NCBI GenBank assembly: GCA_963693285.1
Contig: OY848917.1
Coordinates: 24,172,245-24,236,244 of the forward strand
DNA: 64,000 nucleotides
Reading direction: 5' to 3'
Source: Xestospongia muta
Taxonomy: Eukaryota; Porifera; Demospongiae; Haplosclerida; Petrosiidae
The notes under the pieces were generated by a model. It was not told where the DNA came from, ran no database searches, and worked only from the letters and a program-made list of their open reading frames with translations. Below are positions 12,419 through 22,829 of this stretch, piece after piece; position 1 is the first letter of the stretch, and every line of letters starts with the position of its first letter. The position numbers and the translations under genes are program-made.

Positions 12419-15400
12419 CTAATAACACAATATGAACAAATTAATTTAATTCATAGTACTCACTTACCTTTAGAAGTTGGTGTAGTTGTAACTATAGAAC
12501 CACTTGAAGTTGAAAAAGCTAATGAAAAATGTGAAAAATGCAATTTTAAATCCTGTGTCTATATAAAATGCCAATAAAATTTATATAATGTAAAAGATTA
12601 GCTAATCACAATCATCACATTAGTAACTAAATATGCTACTACTTAACACATTAACTATTATTTATGTTTAAAATAAATTATAGCTAAGTACCAAATAGAA
12701 ATAAAATTAAAATTCTGACTATATAAACTTGTAAGCTTTTAATGAGTTTGTTATTGGCTTTTATTGGAATTCATAATAGTCCCTTACCTGGAGTAACATG
12801 TGGTATATCAGTTGGTTTAGGTGAAACTATGGGAGGGAAAGGAAAGGCAGGATGACAACCAATATCAGCTATGTCACTACAACAATCATTCCATTCATGA
12901 CAGTTTTGATCACAATAACATCCATTGCTGCTACAAGATGGTGACAGAACAAAATGACAACATCCAAAGTAGCTGAGTTTAAGTGCCAAACATGAGCCTA
13001 AAATTAAAATAACAAGAACAAATTAATTTAATAGTACTCATTATATTTTTCATTTTTAGTAATAGTAGGTGTAGATGTAACTATAGAACCACTTAAAGAA
13101 GATGAAGAACTTTTGGAAGATGTGTTCCACATGTCAAAGGGTATGGAGTTTTAGATTCTGTGTCTATAACAATAGCATTAAAATTGAAATCATCTAAGAA
13201 ATAAACTAATGACAATCATCACTATGTAACTAACTATACACATGAACTGTTAGAAAGAAACTTTTATTATTATATAATAATTTTATGAGAATTAGCAAAA
13301 ATCACATTATTTAAGATTTAATTTTTTATAAAAACTCTGACTATTGCATTGCATGTTCTTTTGATTTCTCTTACCATGTGTATCAGTTGGAGTAGGTAAA
13401 ACTATAGGAGAGGAAGAAGATGTACGGTGACAACCAATATCAGCTATATCACTACAACAATCATTCCATTTATGACAGTTTTGATCACAATAACATCCAT
13501 TGCTGCTACAAGATGATGACAGGGCAAAATGACAACATCCAGAGTAGCTGAGTTTAAGTGCCAAACATGAGCCTAAAATTAACATAATAAGAACAAATTA
13601 ATTTAATAGTGTTCATTTCATTTTTCATTTTTTAGTAATAGTTGGTGTAGATGTAACTATAAAACCACTTAAAGAAGATAAAGAACTATTGGAAGATGTG
13701 TACTACTTGTCAAATTGTATGGAGTTTTAGATTCTGTGTCTATAACAATGGCATTAAAATTGAAATCATGTAAGAGATCAACTATTATCACAATCATTAC
13801 TCAGTGATACCTACGCTATACTTTACACATAAACTGTTAGAAAAAAAAACTTTATTATTAATAATAATTTTGTGAGAATTAGCAAAAACATATTGTTTAA
13901 GATTTTATTTTTTTAATAAAAAATTTGACTAATGTATGCATGTCTTATTGAATTTATCTTACCAAGTTTATCAGTTGGAGTAGGTAAAACTATAGAAAAA
14001 GCAGGATGATGACAACATATAATAATTACGCCAGAATTAGCAATTAAAATAATTTTTGACTAGACTAAAACGTTAATACATGTGATGTTAAGTGTAATGA
14101 TAAGAGAAATTATTTTGACATAACAGGCAGTGCAAAACTGAATAAGAAATTAGCAAATATATTTTGTTTTATAACATTTCCCATCATTAGCAATCTTAAT
14201 AATGATTTAAATTATAAATCATGCCTAACAATATAAAATATGTTGTAAAGTAAAATTTGGTATTAATATTATTATATTTTTAATTTTACCATGAAAAAAG
14301 CATAGATTTTATTTCATAAGAACTCCCTACACCAATACTTTAAATAATTATATAAGCTTACTATGACTGTTATTGGAGTTGAAAGGGATTAATATTATTT
14401 AAAATTATAAACTTCCTAAAAACTGTGACTAATGTAATGTATAAGCTACTGATTTAGTTTACCATGTGTATCAGTTGAAGTAGGTGAAACTATAGAATCA
14501 CTTAAAGAAGATGAAAAAGTTTCTGTGGCAAAAAATTAATATCATGTAAGAGATAACTGATCACAATCAAATCAGTAAATAAATATGTTACTATTAAATA
14601 CATGAACTGTTAGGTGAAATCAAATGATACATGAACATGAAATAAAAAAATCTACCAAATTATGTATAACTTGTTAATTAAGTTAATTCATTAAGAAAAC
14701 TGTGACTAATGCATTCCATTAGCTTCTGATTTTGTCTTACCAAGTGTATTAGATGGAGTAGATGAAACTACAGGAGAGGAAGAAGAAGCAGGATAACAAC
14801 TAATTTTAGCTATATCGTGACAACAATTGTTCCAAAGGTAACAGTCTTGATGACAATAGCATCCATTATTGCCACAATTTCCTGAAATGGACCGATCACA
14901 ACATCCAAAATAGTTGAGATTAAGTGCCAAACACGAGCCTAAAATTAACATATAATGAATAAATTAATTTAATTCATTTTCCTTGCTTACCCGGAGTAGC
15001 AACTGGTGTATCAATTGGAGTAGGTGAAACTACAGGAGAGGAAGAAGAAGCAGGATAACAACTAATATTAGCTATATCGTAACAACAATTGTTCCAAAGG
15101 TAACAGTCTTGATGACAATAGCATCCATTATTGCCACAATTTCCTGAAATGGACCGATCACAACATCCAAAATAGTTGAGATTAAGTGCCAAACATGAGC
15201 CTAAAATTAACATATAATGAATAAATTAATTTAATTCATTTTCCTTGCTTACCCGGAGTAGCAACTGGTGTATCAATTGGAGTAGGTGAAACTACAGGAG
15301 AGGAAGAAGAAGCAGGATAACAACTAATATTAGCTATATCGTGACAACAATTGTTCCAAAGGTAACAGTCTTGATGACAATAGCATCCATTATTGCCACA

Positions 15401-18400
15401 ATTTCCTGAAATGGACCGATCACAACATCCAAAATAGTTGAGATTAAGTGCCAAACACGAGCCTAAAATTAACATATAATTTATAAATTAATTTAATTAA
15501 TTTTTCCTTGCTTACCCGGAGTAGCAACTGGTGTATCAATTGGAGTAGGTGAAACTACAGGAGAGGAAGAAGAAGCAGGATAACAACTAATATTAGCTAT
15601 ATCGTGACAACAATTGTTCCAAAGGTAACAGTCTTGATGACAATAGCATCCATTATTGCCACAATTTCCTGAAATGGACCGATCACAACATCCAAAATAG
15701 TTGAGATTAAGTGCCAAACACGAGCCTAAAATTAACATATAATGAATAAATTAATTTAATTCATTTTCCTTGCTTACCCGGAGTAGCAACTGGTGTATCA
15801 ATTGGAGTAGGTGAAACTACAGGAGAGGAAGAAGCAGGATAACAACTAATTTTAGCTATATCGTGACAACAATTGTTCCAAAGGTAACAGTCTTGATGAC
15901 AATAGCATCCATTATTGCCACAATTTCCTGAAATGGACCGATCACAACATCCAAAATAGTTGAGATTAAGTGCCAAACATGAGCCTAAAATTAACATATA
16001 ATGAATAAATTAATTTAATTCATTTTCCTTGCTTACCTGGAGTAGCAACTGGTGTATCAATTGGAGTAGGTGAAACTACAGGAGAGGAAGAAAAAGCAGG
16101 ATAACAACTAATATTAGCTATATCGTGACAACAATTGTTCCAAAGGTAACAGTCTTGATGACAATAGCATCCATTATTGCCACAATTTTGTGAAATGGAC
16201 TGATCACAACATCCAAAATAGTTGAGATTAAGTGCCAAACATGAGCCTAAAATTATCACAATATGAACAATTTGATAGTGTTCACTTACCTGGAGAAACA
16301 GTTGGTGTAGATGTAACTGTAGAACCACTTAAAAACGATGAAGAACTTTTTGGAAGATGTGTACTACTTGTCAAAGAGTATAGACTTTTAGATTCTGTGT
16401 CTATAACGATGGAATTAAAATCACAATCATGTAAGAAATAAACTAATGACAATCATCACTATGTAACTAACTATACACATGAACTGTTAGGAAGAAACTT
16501 TTATTATTATATAATAATTTTATGAGAATTAGCAAAAATCACATAGTTTAAGATTTAAATTTTTATAAAATCTGTGAGTATTGCATTGCATGTCCATCTT
16601 ATTTGTCTTACCAATTGAAGTATGGAAAAATGTAATGCTAAAAGATATACATACTTTAAAGGAAAAAGTTCCAAAAAAATTTTTGGAAGTTTGAAAGGTG
16701 CTGAATTTGTTTTAGATAAACTTACTGAAGCAGTAGAGTCTGATCCCAAGGGCTGTGGTGGAGTTGCATTGGATAAGAATAATACGATAAGCATTTTGCA
16801 CTATCAGTCGAGATATGGGAAAAAGGTTTGAGAAATTACCAGAGTTTTTGTTTGTTGATGGTACATACAATGTTAATAGCTGGGAATGCCTTGTACTGCT
16901 AAATGGTTGAAGACAGATTTGGATGTGTTTGTAATAACTATTATGCAAGAGGAAGTGTCACATTTGGAGAGGATAGTTCAATTATTCAAGAAAAATAATA
17001 AGTGGAATATAGTCTGTGTGATTATTATTGACAAAGACTTCTCTGAGTATAAGGTACTCAAACAAGAGTTTCCTGATGCAGTTCTGCTATACTGCCAATG
17101 GCATGTAATCAAAGCCTGGTTCAAATGTCTAAGTGATTACATTATGGACAAATGTCATCAGTTAATTTGTCAAATGGTTACGTAAGTAATCTGGAAGAAT
17201 ATAAAAACCAAAACGAAAACCTTTTTAATTCCATGAGCAAAGAATTTCAGAGATACATTTACTAGCAATTGAGATAGCTGCAAGTCAAATTGGGTCATTT
17301 TTGAACGTGATTAATCAATTCATTTTGCCAATAATCAACTTGAAAGTCATAACTAAACATAGTCCTTTCACAATAATTCTACCTTGTAAAATCAACCACT
17401 TAAGTCAATAAAAGAGGAATTATTATATAGTTTAGAACTGTTACATTATAATATCGCGTGCAACTGCTGCTGACGGTGTCAAATGCGAGTTTGTAGCGCT
17501 TGCTGTCTCCGTGTCATCTGTGTCAATTGCCACTTCGTAGTTAACATCACTGTGTGTGGGCGCATAGAGAGGGTACTGTAGTCTGTGTGTGTGTCTGTTA
17601 CCTAGGCAAATGGCTTAGAACTGCTTTAACTCGGCAAACATGGCACAGGTAGCCTCCAAACTGTAGTGGATGGTAGCAAAACATCTGTACTTTTTAAAAT
17701 ACTGCTAAAATGAACGTCAAACGAACAAAAAGCTTTAAAAGTCTGAAAAACCTTTGAAGAAAGCACAGCTTTCAGTGAAGACTCGAGAATTTAATAAAAA
17801 CCTCCTGCGTACATCTTATGTAACAATGGCATTCAACAAATTATTTTAATTCATAATTGTCTTGAATAACAGGTGAAGGTGTAACTATAGAACGCTTAGA
17901 GGAGATGAAATAATTACTGGAAGATGTGTACTACATATCAAATGTTATAGTGTTTTAAATTCTGTTACCACATAAAAAGTACAATTGATTATATATTATA
18001 AATTTATAAAAGGTCTGACTATTGTATTGTATGATCATCTGATTTTGTCTTACTAAGTGTAACAGGTGGTGTAGGTAAAAACTATAGAACTACTTAAAGA
18101 AGGTAAAATACTTGATGCAAGAACTGTACTACTTAACAAAGTAGATGTAGTTACAATTTTTTTATCTATATAAAAATAGCATTAAAATTGATATGATATA
18201 AAGATAAATTAATCAAAATTATCATATCAGTAACTAAATATGCTACTATTTACACATGAACTGCTAGGAAGAAAACTTTATAATTATATAATAATTACCT
18301 GAATAAAAAATAATAATCCATGTGATCTTAAAAGTAAACACAAGATAAATTATTGTGAGGTGGCATGCAATATAAAAGCATATATAAGCTGCTATAACAG

Positions 18401-21400
18401 TTAAGATATTTTCATTATAAAGTACATTTTAAGCATTTACATTAATGATTGCTATTATTAGTTTTTTAACATTGTATGAGCTTCTGATTATGTCTTACCA
18501 AGTATAACAGTTGTAGTAGATGTAACTATAGGAGAGGAAGAAGAAACTGGATGACAACCAATATCATCTATATCACTACAACAATCGTTATTAGAGTAAC
18601 AGTGTTGATCACAATGGCAATCTAAACTGAAACAACTTTGTGTCCGTGATGTCACACAGCATCCAGAATATTTGAGATTAAGTGCCTTACATGAACCTAA
18701 ATTGAACAAAATATAAACACATTATTTAAATTCATAATTATCTTGAGTAACAGGTGTGGATACAACTATAGAAACATTTAAATAAAGTGCAAAAATTACT
18801 GAAAGATGTGTACTACATGTCAAATGTTATGGAGTTTTAAATTCTGTGACCATGCACATAAAAAGTACAATTGTTTATATATTATAAATTTATAAAAGCT
18901 CTGACTAATGTATTGTATAAGATTCTGATTTTGTCTTACCAAGAGTTTTATTTTTAAGATGACAACCAATATCAGCTATGTCACTACAACAATCATTACT
19001 AGAGTAACAAGTTAAATCACAATAGCAATCTTCATTTTTACAATTTGGTGATGGGGGTGACAAACAACATCCAGAATAGCTGAGATTAAGTACCTTACAT
19101 GAACCTAAAATGAACATAATATAAACAAATTATTTCAATTCATAGTTACCTGGAGGAGGAGATGGTGTGGGTGTAATAATTGAACTACTTAAAGAAGAGA
19201 AAAAACTTGATATAAGATATGTACTACTTGTCAAAGAGGATGAAGTTGGAAATTCTGTTTATATAAAGAAGTGCAATTGATTATATGTTGTAAATTTCAC
19301 AAAAGCTGTGACTAATGCATTGTATGATCTTTTGATTTTGTCTTACCAAGTGTATCAGTTGGAGTAGGTAAAACTATAAGAGAGAAAGGAGAAACAGGAT
19401 AACAACCAATATCATCTATATCACTACAACAATCATTATTAGAGTGACAGGTTTGATCACAATGGCAATCTATGCTAATACAACTTTGTGTCCACGTTGC
19501 CACAGTACAATTCTAACATGTGTTTTGTCAGACTCAACTTCAAAATTTTAAATGATATATTTTAGAAAGTTTATCATTGTTATGAAATTGCTGTTACCAA
19601 TAGTTAAACAAGACCTTAATACTAAAACAACATCAAGGCCAGATTTGCAACCAAAAAAATGCAACAAAATTAGATAATAATTTATTATTTACGTTCGTAT
19701 TTTTGAGTCTTTTTAAGAAAAAGCAGAAGGATTAGACAGGATAAAATCATTATCAAAGCAATTTGAGGTAAGAGGACAGAATCAAAGATACACAGATAAA
19801 ACTCCTTCCCAATTAAAATTAAACACAATGTAATGATGCAATAATTATAATTACCTTATGTACATATAAAAAATTCAAGTAACAAGTATAATTAACATTT
19901 ATATAACAAAAATGCCCATGACCTTACTACTTTAAATAACTTTGATCTAATGAAACAAGGGGTCTCTAAGTACAAGTAGAGAATCTCAATTGTGTTTCTG
20001 TACACTGAGAAATACTGGGAACTATTAATTGACAATAATACAACTGTATTGTCAGGGGGTAAATAAGCAATCCAATATTCTGAACCAGAGTCCAGAATGA
20101 AATCATTTTTTTGGCAACTTTATATCATTAACGCTAGTATGAAAACTTGTAATGCAAACATAGTGCCAGTGATGCACTCATCATTTAACAATTTCACATG
20201 AACTGACACTGGTCTTAACAATTCAATGATCTCTATAGTAAGCCACTATAGTAAGTGACTTGTGTGGAAACGAAGTCTCCTATATAAAAGCACAATGTTT
20301 ACTGATTATGTGACTTGTTTGAGGTTGTTGACTCTGTTGCACATAAATTTCAAGGTTAGGAAACAGCTCATCTAATGACAATCCAGAATGACTTTTGAGT
20401 AAAATTTCATTTTTAAGTACTAAGAGTTATTATGTACACAAGCAATAATTGCCATCCTTTCCAAGAAACCACTTAACTTTCATATGACATTTTCCAAAAT
20501 TTTAAAGTGATAATTTTTGCAAAAATACTCCTTTGGAAAGTTATGACAGTTGTGCTAACTTTTGGCAGTAATCTTTGTCGATACATTCAGCGCGAACTAA
20601 AAATACTAGCACCATAGCTGTCATTGGGGAATCACTCACTTTTACTAAGAAGTTGGAAAGTATTGGATCTTTTGTCAATTAGAGTGAAAAGTACCCAGTA
20701 GACACACTGAATGGCAAACCTTTTCTCCTTTGATTAAAAGAGAAATGCTGAGTCATCAATAATTAACTTGCACATCACGTGACATATCTTTTCTGTGGAT
20801 ACGTCACTTGAGAAGGCCAAAAAGAATAAAGGAATTTTCTTGGTAGTACCTTATGGTCAATTAGTTTGCAAATTGGCCAGTAAATTGACTATGGTCGGAG
20901 TAAAGCTGAGCCATTAATAATTTACTATACCTTTAAGCTTATAGAATGTTAAATGTAAATGCACTCTACAGTATAGATATACACTGCCCATGCAGTGAGG
21001 TTAACCACTTTAGTGCATTTCATTTTTATCAGTAGATAAAACAGTACTTTTAAGTATTTTGTAGTCGAATTGAGAGGAGGCAAAACGAGACATCACCAAT
21101 CACGTACACCTTATCTACTGATCTCCTTGAAGTCATATATAAAAGCTAAATAGTTTGGCTTAGGTCAGCTATGTAAACTGTTATCAATTTAATTACCTGA
21201 GAGTGGAACTCTAAACGTTGTACAATGATAGACAGTTTGTGGAGAGTAGCAATTCATGATCAGAGGAACTAGCTCATTGCAAGGCTTGTCTCTTGTGTCT
21301 GGCTAGTGCCACCAATCACATGCCAGAAGATATGTCTCAGGGACACATAGTTGTGTTTTTGTAAACTATTAGAGTATCTAATACATTTTAATTATAAGAA

Positions 21401-22785
21401 CGTGCTGTAGATACATGAGGTAAGAGGATGGGCAATATTTCATTTCTTATAAAATTATATAAATCACTATATGTATCAAGGTTCCTTTGGTGAGAGATTA
21501 ATACTCACCATTAATTATTATATATGCTCACTCATTGACTTATAGTTTAGGATTTAGTTTTAAAGTTTTATGAGAAACATTTCTAATAGTAATTATTATT
21601 ATTATTCACTAATGTCTCATGTTATCAGTATATGAATTAATAGTATTGGTATTGTTAATAGTGATCTTTTATAAACAATTATGATACTGCCATGTCCTTA
21701 TTTTAACCACACTTCACAGTTGAAATATGAGTTTGGACCTAGTTAATATAGTGGTTGTGTTATCTTTGTACTTATCAAAAGATTTCAGCAGTGGATGAAC
21801 TAGTTTCTACAACCACGTTTGACCTTTTGTTAATGCATGGCATAACAAGTTATATAATTTTATCAATGGGTGTGTCCATATTTTATCTATAATATTATTA
21901 TTAATATGGATTGGTATTTAGCAAATTCTTTTCAAAATGACATTGTTTCAAAATCTGCTATATAGCCTATCACTAAAATGAATGGTATATAAACTTCCAA
22001 GTCAAAACCTCTTCCCCAATATGACTTTATCACAATTAATCATGTAATAATCACCACACACACACACACATATGCATACATACCTCTGAGAAGATCCTTC
22101 AAACTTAGTAGGACTTGACGTGTAACAAATTGTACAGCATTTGATATCCAACTATCCACATTGGACAGGAAACTAGCAATTACTTGCCTAGAACATGTAG
22201 TCGCAGTTTGAAGAACCTATAGTGATATGTTATCTTCAATAATATTTATATAGATAGATAGATATTATATAGATATTATTGACTTCAAACCTGTTGAATT
22301 GCCTGTTCATTCCAGGAATCATTGTAGTTTAAAACTTCAAAGGCAAGACAATTCAAGTTAGTGTCATTCAAAAGAATATCAGTACAGAATCCATTATAAG
22401 TATAACAGGATTGATGACTATTGAAAGCAATTGTTTCCAATTGACTGCATGTTCCATTTGGGCTGTAAATATTGGCGTTCAAAATAGCTTTCATAAGACA
22501 ACTTTTCACATTATCAATCCAAATTTGACCCTATATTAAATTACTAAAAATAAATAGAAAACACTAAATACTTACAGCAGGTGTGAAACAACTTTGCTTA
22601 TTTGTGAAATTGCGGCAGTATCTGTCACCATAGGCAAGAGGATATCCATTAGTACCACATTGAAATCTTGGCTCTACACACTGAGTATAAAAGTCACAGT
22701 TACCATCATTAGCTAGAGCTGTACAATTCTGAGCTTCGACAGTAACTGTCAGATAGAGCACCACTGCAAACACGAGTAGCGTCAT
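12255..22785 (-). CDS. Gene A: secreted stanniocalcin-like / multi-somatomedin-B protein
   Basis: Proposed exons, 5' to 3' on the minus strand: 22785-22576, 22530-22291, 22216-22084, 19254-19150, 19104-18940, 18696-18499, 16394-16290, 16246-16037, 15984-15778, 15725-15516, 15462-15253, 15200-14991, 14938-14741, 14522-14463, 13572-13375, 12997-12788, 12518-12468, 12418-12255. The lengths sum to 3084 nt, a whole number of codons (1027 aa plus stop), with no internal stop in any exon read. The product has a signal peptide, an N-terminal Cys-rich module, 11 SMB-like domains and four Ser/Thr/Pro linker segments. It should be secreted and matrix- or mucus-like; its role is unknown. A 2.1-kb interval (16395-18498) holds transposon debris. 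Transcription is not shown by sequence alone. Confidence 0.6.
12468..12518 (-). CDS. Short Ser/Thr linker exon, gene A
   Basis: 51 nt, phase 1 at both ends, reading about FSTSSGSIVTTTPTSK. The same exon type is at 30980, 31561 and 33712 in gene B. Confidence 0.65.
12788..12997 (-). CDS. SMB exon, gene A
   Basis: 210 nt, phase 1 at both ends. The Cys pattern GCC, SC, GCYC, QNC, DCC, GC is complete. It carries a Pro-rich tail (SPKPTDIPHVTPG) before a GTAAGG donor. Confidence 0.75.
13051..13155 (-). pseudogene. Decayed linker exon (donor lost, frameshift)
   Basis: It resembles the intact linker exon 34280-34384, but lacks one base in the AAAAAGTTCTTC stretch and has no GT at the expected donor site. 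It is probably skipped. Confidence 0.6.
13375..13572 (-). CDS. SMB exon, gene A
   Basis: 198 nt, phase 1 at both ends; all ten cysteines are present, with WNDCCSDIADIGC at the core. The tail ends in TDTHG before GTAAGA. Confidence 0.75.
13636..13740 (-). pseudogene. Decayed linker exon (donor lost)
   Basis: Same layout as 13051-13155, again without the donor GT. Together with that relic it suggests a duplicated exon block that decayed after the donor was lost. Confidence 0.5.
13966..14025 (-). pseudogene. 3' stub of an SMB exon
   Basis: Only the linker tail and donor (TDKLG then GTAAG) remain, breaking off just inside the last cysteine region. The rest of the domain is replaced by AT-rich sequence. 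Confidence 0.5.
14463..14522 (-). CDS. Ser/Thr linker exon, gene A
   Basis: 60 nt, phase 1 at both ends, reading about TFSSSLSDSIVSPTSTDTHG; acceptor GCCACAG and donor GTAAAC. Confidence 0.6.
14741..14938 (-). CDS. SMB exon, gene A (hybrid tail)
   Basis: 198 nt. The domain part is nearly identical to the five upstream repeats, but the tail (SNTLG) is of the other tail type used at 13375 and 18499. This suggests gene conversion or unequal crossover within the array. Confidence 0.75.
14991..15200 (-). CDS. SMB exon, gene A, tandem repeat unit 5
   Basis: 210 nt exon in a tandem array of about 262-bp exon-plus-intron units. It differs from its neighbours by a few bases (CCYDIA instead of CCHDIA). 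All ten cysteines are kept. Confidence 0.8.
15253..15462 (-). CDS. SMB exon, gene A, tandem repeat unit 4
   Basis: 210 nt, phase 1 at both ends; nearly identical to the units on both sides, introns included (a 52-nt intron precedes the next unit). Confidence 0.8.
15516..15725 (-). CDS. SMB exon, gene A, tandem repeat unit 3
   Basis: 210 nt, phase 1 at both ends; same protein sequence as unit 4. The following intron differs slightly (TTTATAAATTAATT). Confidence 0.8.
15778..15984 (-). CDS. SMB exon, gene A, tandem repeat unit 2
   Basis: 207 nt: one Ser codon shorter in the SSSS run than its neighbours, frame kept; CCHDIAKISC core. Confidence 0.8.
16037..16246 (-). CDS. SMB exon, gene A, tandem repeat unit 1
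   Basis: 210 nt. Slightly diverged from units 2-5 (DQSISQNCG instead of DRSISGNCG), and closest to 32144-32353 of gene B. Confidence 0.8.
16290..16394 (-). CDS. Long Ser/Thr linker exon, gene A
   Basis: 105 nt (35 codons), phase 1 at both ends, rich in Ser and Thr (LTSSTHLPKSSSSF), so probably O-glycosylated. It matches 34280-34384 of gene B. Confidence 0.65.
16603..17190 (+). pseudogene. MULE-type / ZSWIM-like transposase relic
   Basis: Plus-strand fragments in shifting frames read YTYFKGKSSKKIFGSLKGA, then FVDGTYNVNSWE, then DKDFSEYKVLKQEFPDAVLL followed by YCQWHVIKAWFKC. The catalytic-core pattern DxDFxE...FPxAxxxxCxWHVxKA is that of MULE transposases and the ZSWIM proteins derived from them. 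Frameshifts near 16830 and 16905 break it. It sits exactly where an SMB exon of gene A should be, and only that exon's donor end survives at 16603-16621. Confidence 0.7.
17541..17835 (+). repeat. Diverged copy of the AACCTCGCTGT-type repeat
   Basis: It shares GGGCGCATAGAGAGGGTACT and TGTAGTCTGTGTGTGTGTCT-like text with the left end of 57600-58417, followed by a diverged body. The right terminus is not recognisable. Confidence 0.55.
17868..18165 (-). pseudogene. Two decayed linker exons
   Basis: 17868-17965 and 18048-18165 resemble Ser/Thr linker exons but have lost the donor GT (first) or carry a frameshift in the poly-A run (second). They lie in the transposon-rich intron of gene A. Confidence 0.5.
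18499..18696 (-). CDS. SMB exon, gene A
   Basis: 198 nt, phase 1 at both ends; GSCKALNLKYSGCC start and HCDQHCYSNNDCC core. It belongs to the SNNDCC subtype shared with 35132-35329 and 53746-53943. Confidence 0.75.
18725..18855 (-). pseudogene. Decayed linker exon (donor GT changed to AT)
   Basis: The expected donor reads CTCAAG followed by ATAATT. The same defect is present at 35345-35480 and near 53985, so it predates duplication of the units. Confidence 0.55.
18940..19104 (-). CDS. SMB exon with short tail, gene A
   Basis: 165 nt, phase 1 at both ends; SPPSPNCKNEDCYCDLTC and SSNDCCSDIADIGC, with almost no Pro/Thr tail (HLKNKTLG). Confidence 0.75.
19150..19254 (-). CDS. Long Ser/Thr linker exon, gene A
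   Basis: 105 nt, phase 1 at both ends, ending ITPTPSPPPG. In the model it is the first exon after the N-terminal module. Confidence 0.65.
19347..19512 (-). CDS. 5'-truncated SMB exon, gene A (phase 0 in, phase 1 out)
   Basis: It lacks the first part of the domain and starts NCTVATWTQSC after an in-frame TAG. With an acceptor at 19513-19514 it is 166 nt, phase 0 to 1. It therefore cannot follow exon 3 (which ends in phase 1) but could replace it after exon 2. The same structure is kept in gene B (35994-36159). It may be a dead exon or an alternative exon. Confidence 0.45.
19520..22080. other. Long intron of gene A with repeats
   Basis: No coding exon seen. 20640-21012 is an inverted, diverged copy of the 28.5-kb repeat end. 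21120-22040 matches 60370-61240 in the equivalent intron of gene C. Gene B has only about 330 bp here. Confidence 0.55.
22084..22785 (-). CDS. Gene A N-terminal module: signal peptide plus stanniocalcin-like domain (3 exons)
   Basis: Exons 22785-22576, 22530-22291 and 22216-22084 have phases 0, 0, 1. The start ATG at 22785 opens a signal peptide (MTLLVFAVVLYLTVTVEAQ). The mature part has FYTQCVEPRFQCG, GYPLAYGDRYCRNF, GQIWIDNVKSCLMKAI, CSQLETIAFNSHQSCY and NGFCTDIL, then a helical third exon (CSRQVIASFLSNVDSWISNA). The spacing of Cys, the Y-x-x-x-C-x-x-F block, the G-x-x-W before CL and the H-x-x-CY block resemble stanniocalcin-type secreted glycoproteins. Several N-x-T/S sites fit secretion. 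Family assignment is my inference. The exon 2 donor is an unusual GTTTGA. Confidence 0.6.
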
Positions 22786-22819
22786 GATGTAATGCAATGA
22801 TGTTTGATAGTGGCAATGC

Positions 22820-22827
22820 TTTAAATA
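22820..22827 (-). promoter_or_regulatory. TATA-like box of gene A
   Basis: TATTTAAA on the minus strand, 35-42 nt before the start codon, inside a block (AGACGAGACTAACTATTTAA) shared with gene B and nearly so with gene C. The short distance would give a very short leader, so the assignment is tentative. Confidence 0.4.
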
Positions 22828-22829
22828 GT

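Noticed and set aside
15236..15475. Reading the SMB units as separate small secreted peptides starting at Met (MLILGSCLAL)
   Set aside because: The Met-Leu-Ile-Leu part is translated intron. A clear acceptor AG precedes GCTCATGT in every unit, and exon phases fit one long gene.
14939..16246. CRISPR-like or satellite array
   Set aside because: Units are 262-bp exon-plus-intron repeats with intact coding and splice sites, in a eukaryotic genome.
16555..16948. Minus-strand open frames over the MULE relic
   Set aside because: They overlap the plus-strand transposase-like coding and are not collinear with SMB or linker exons.
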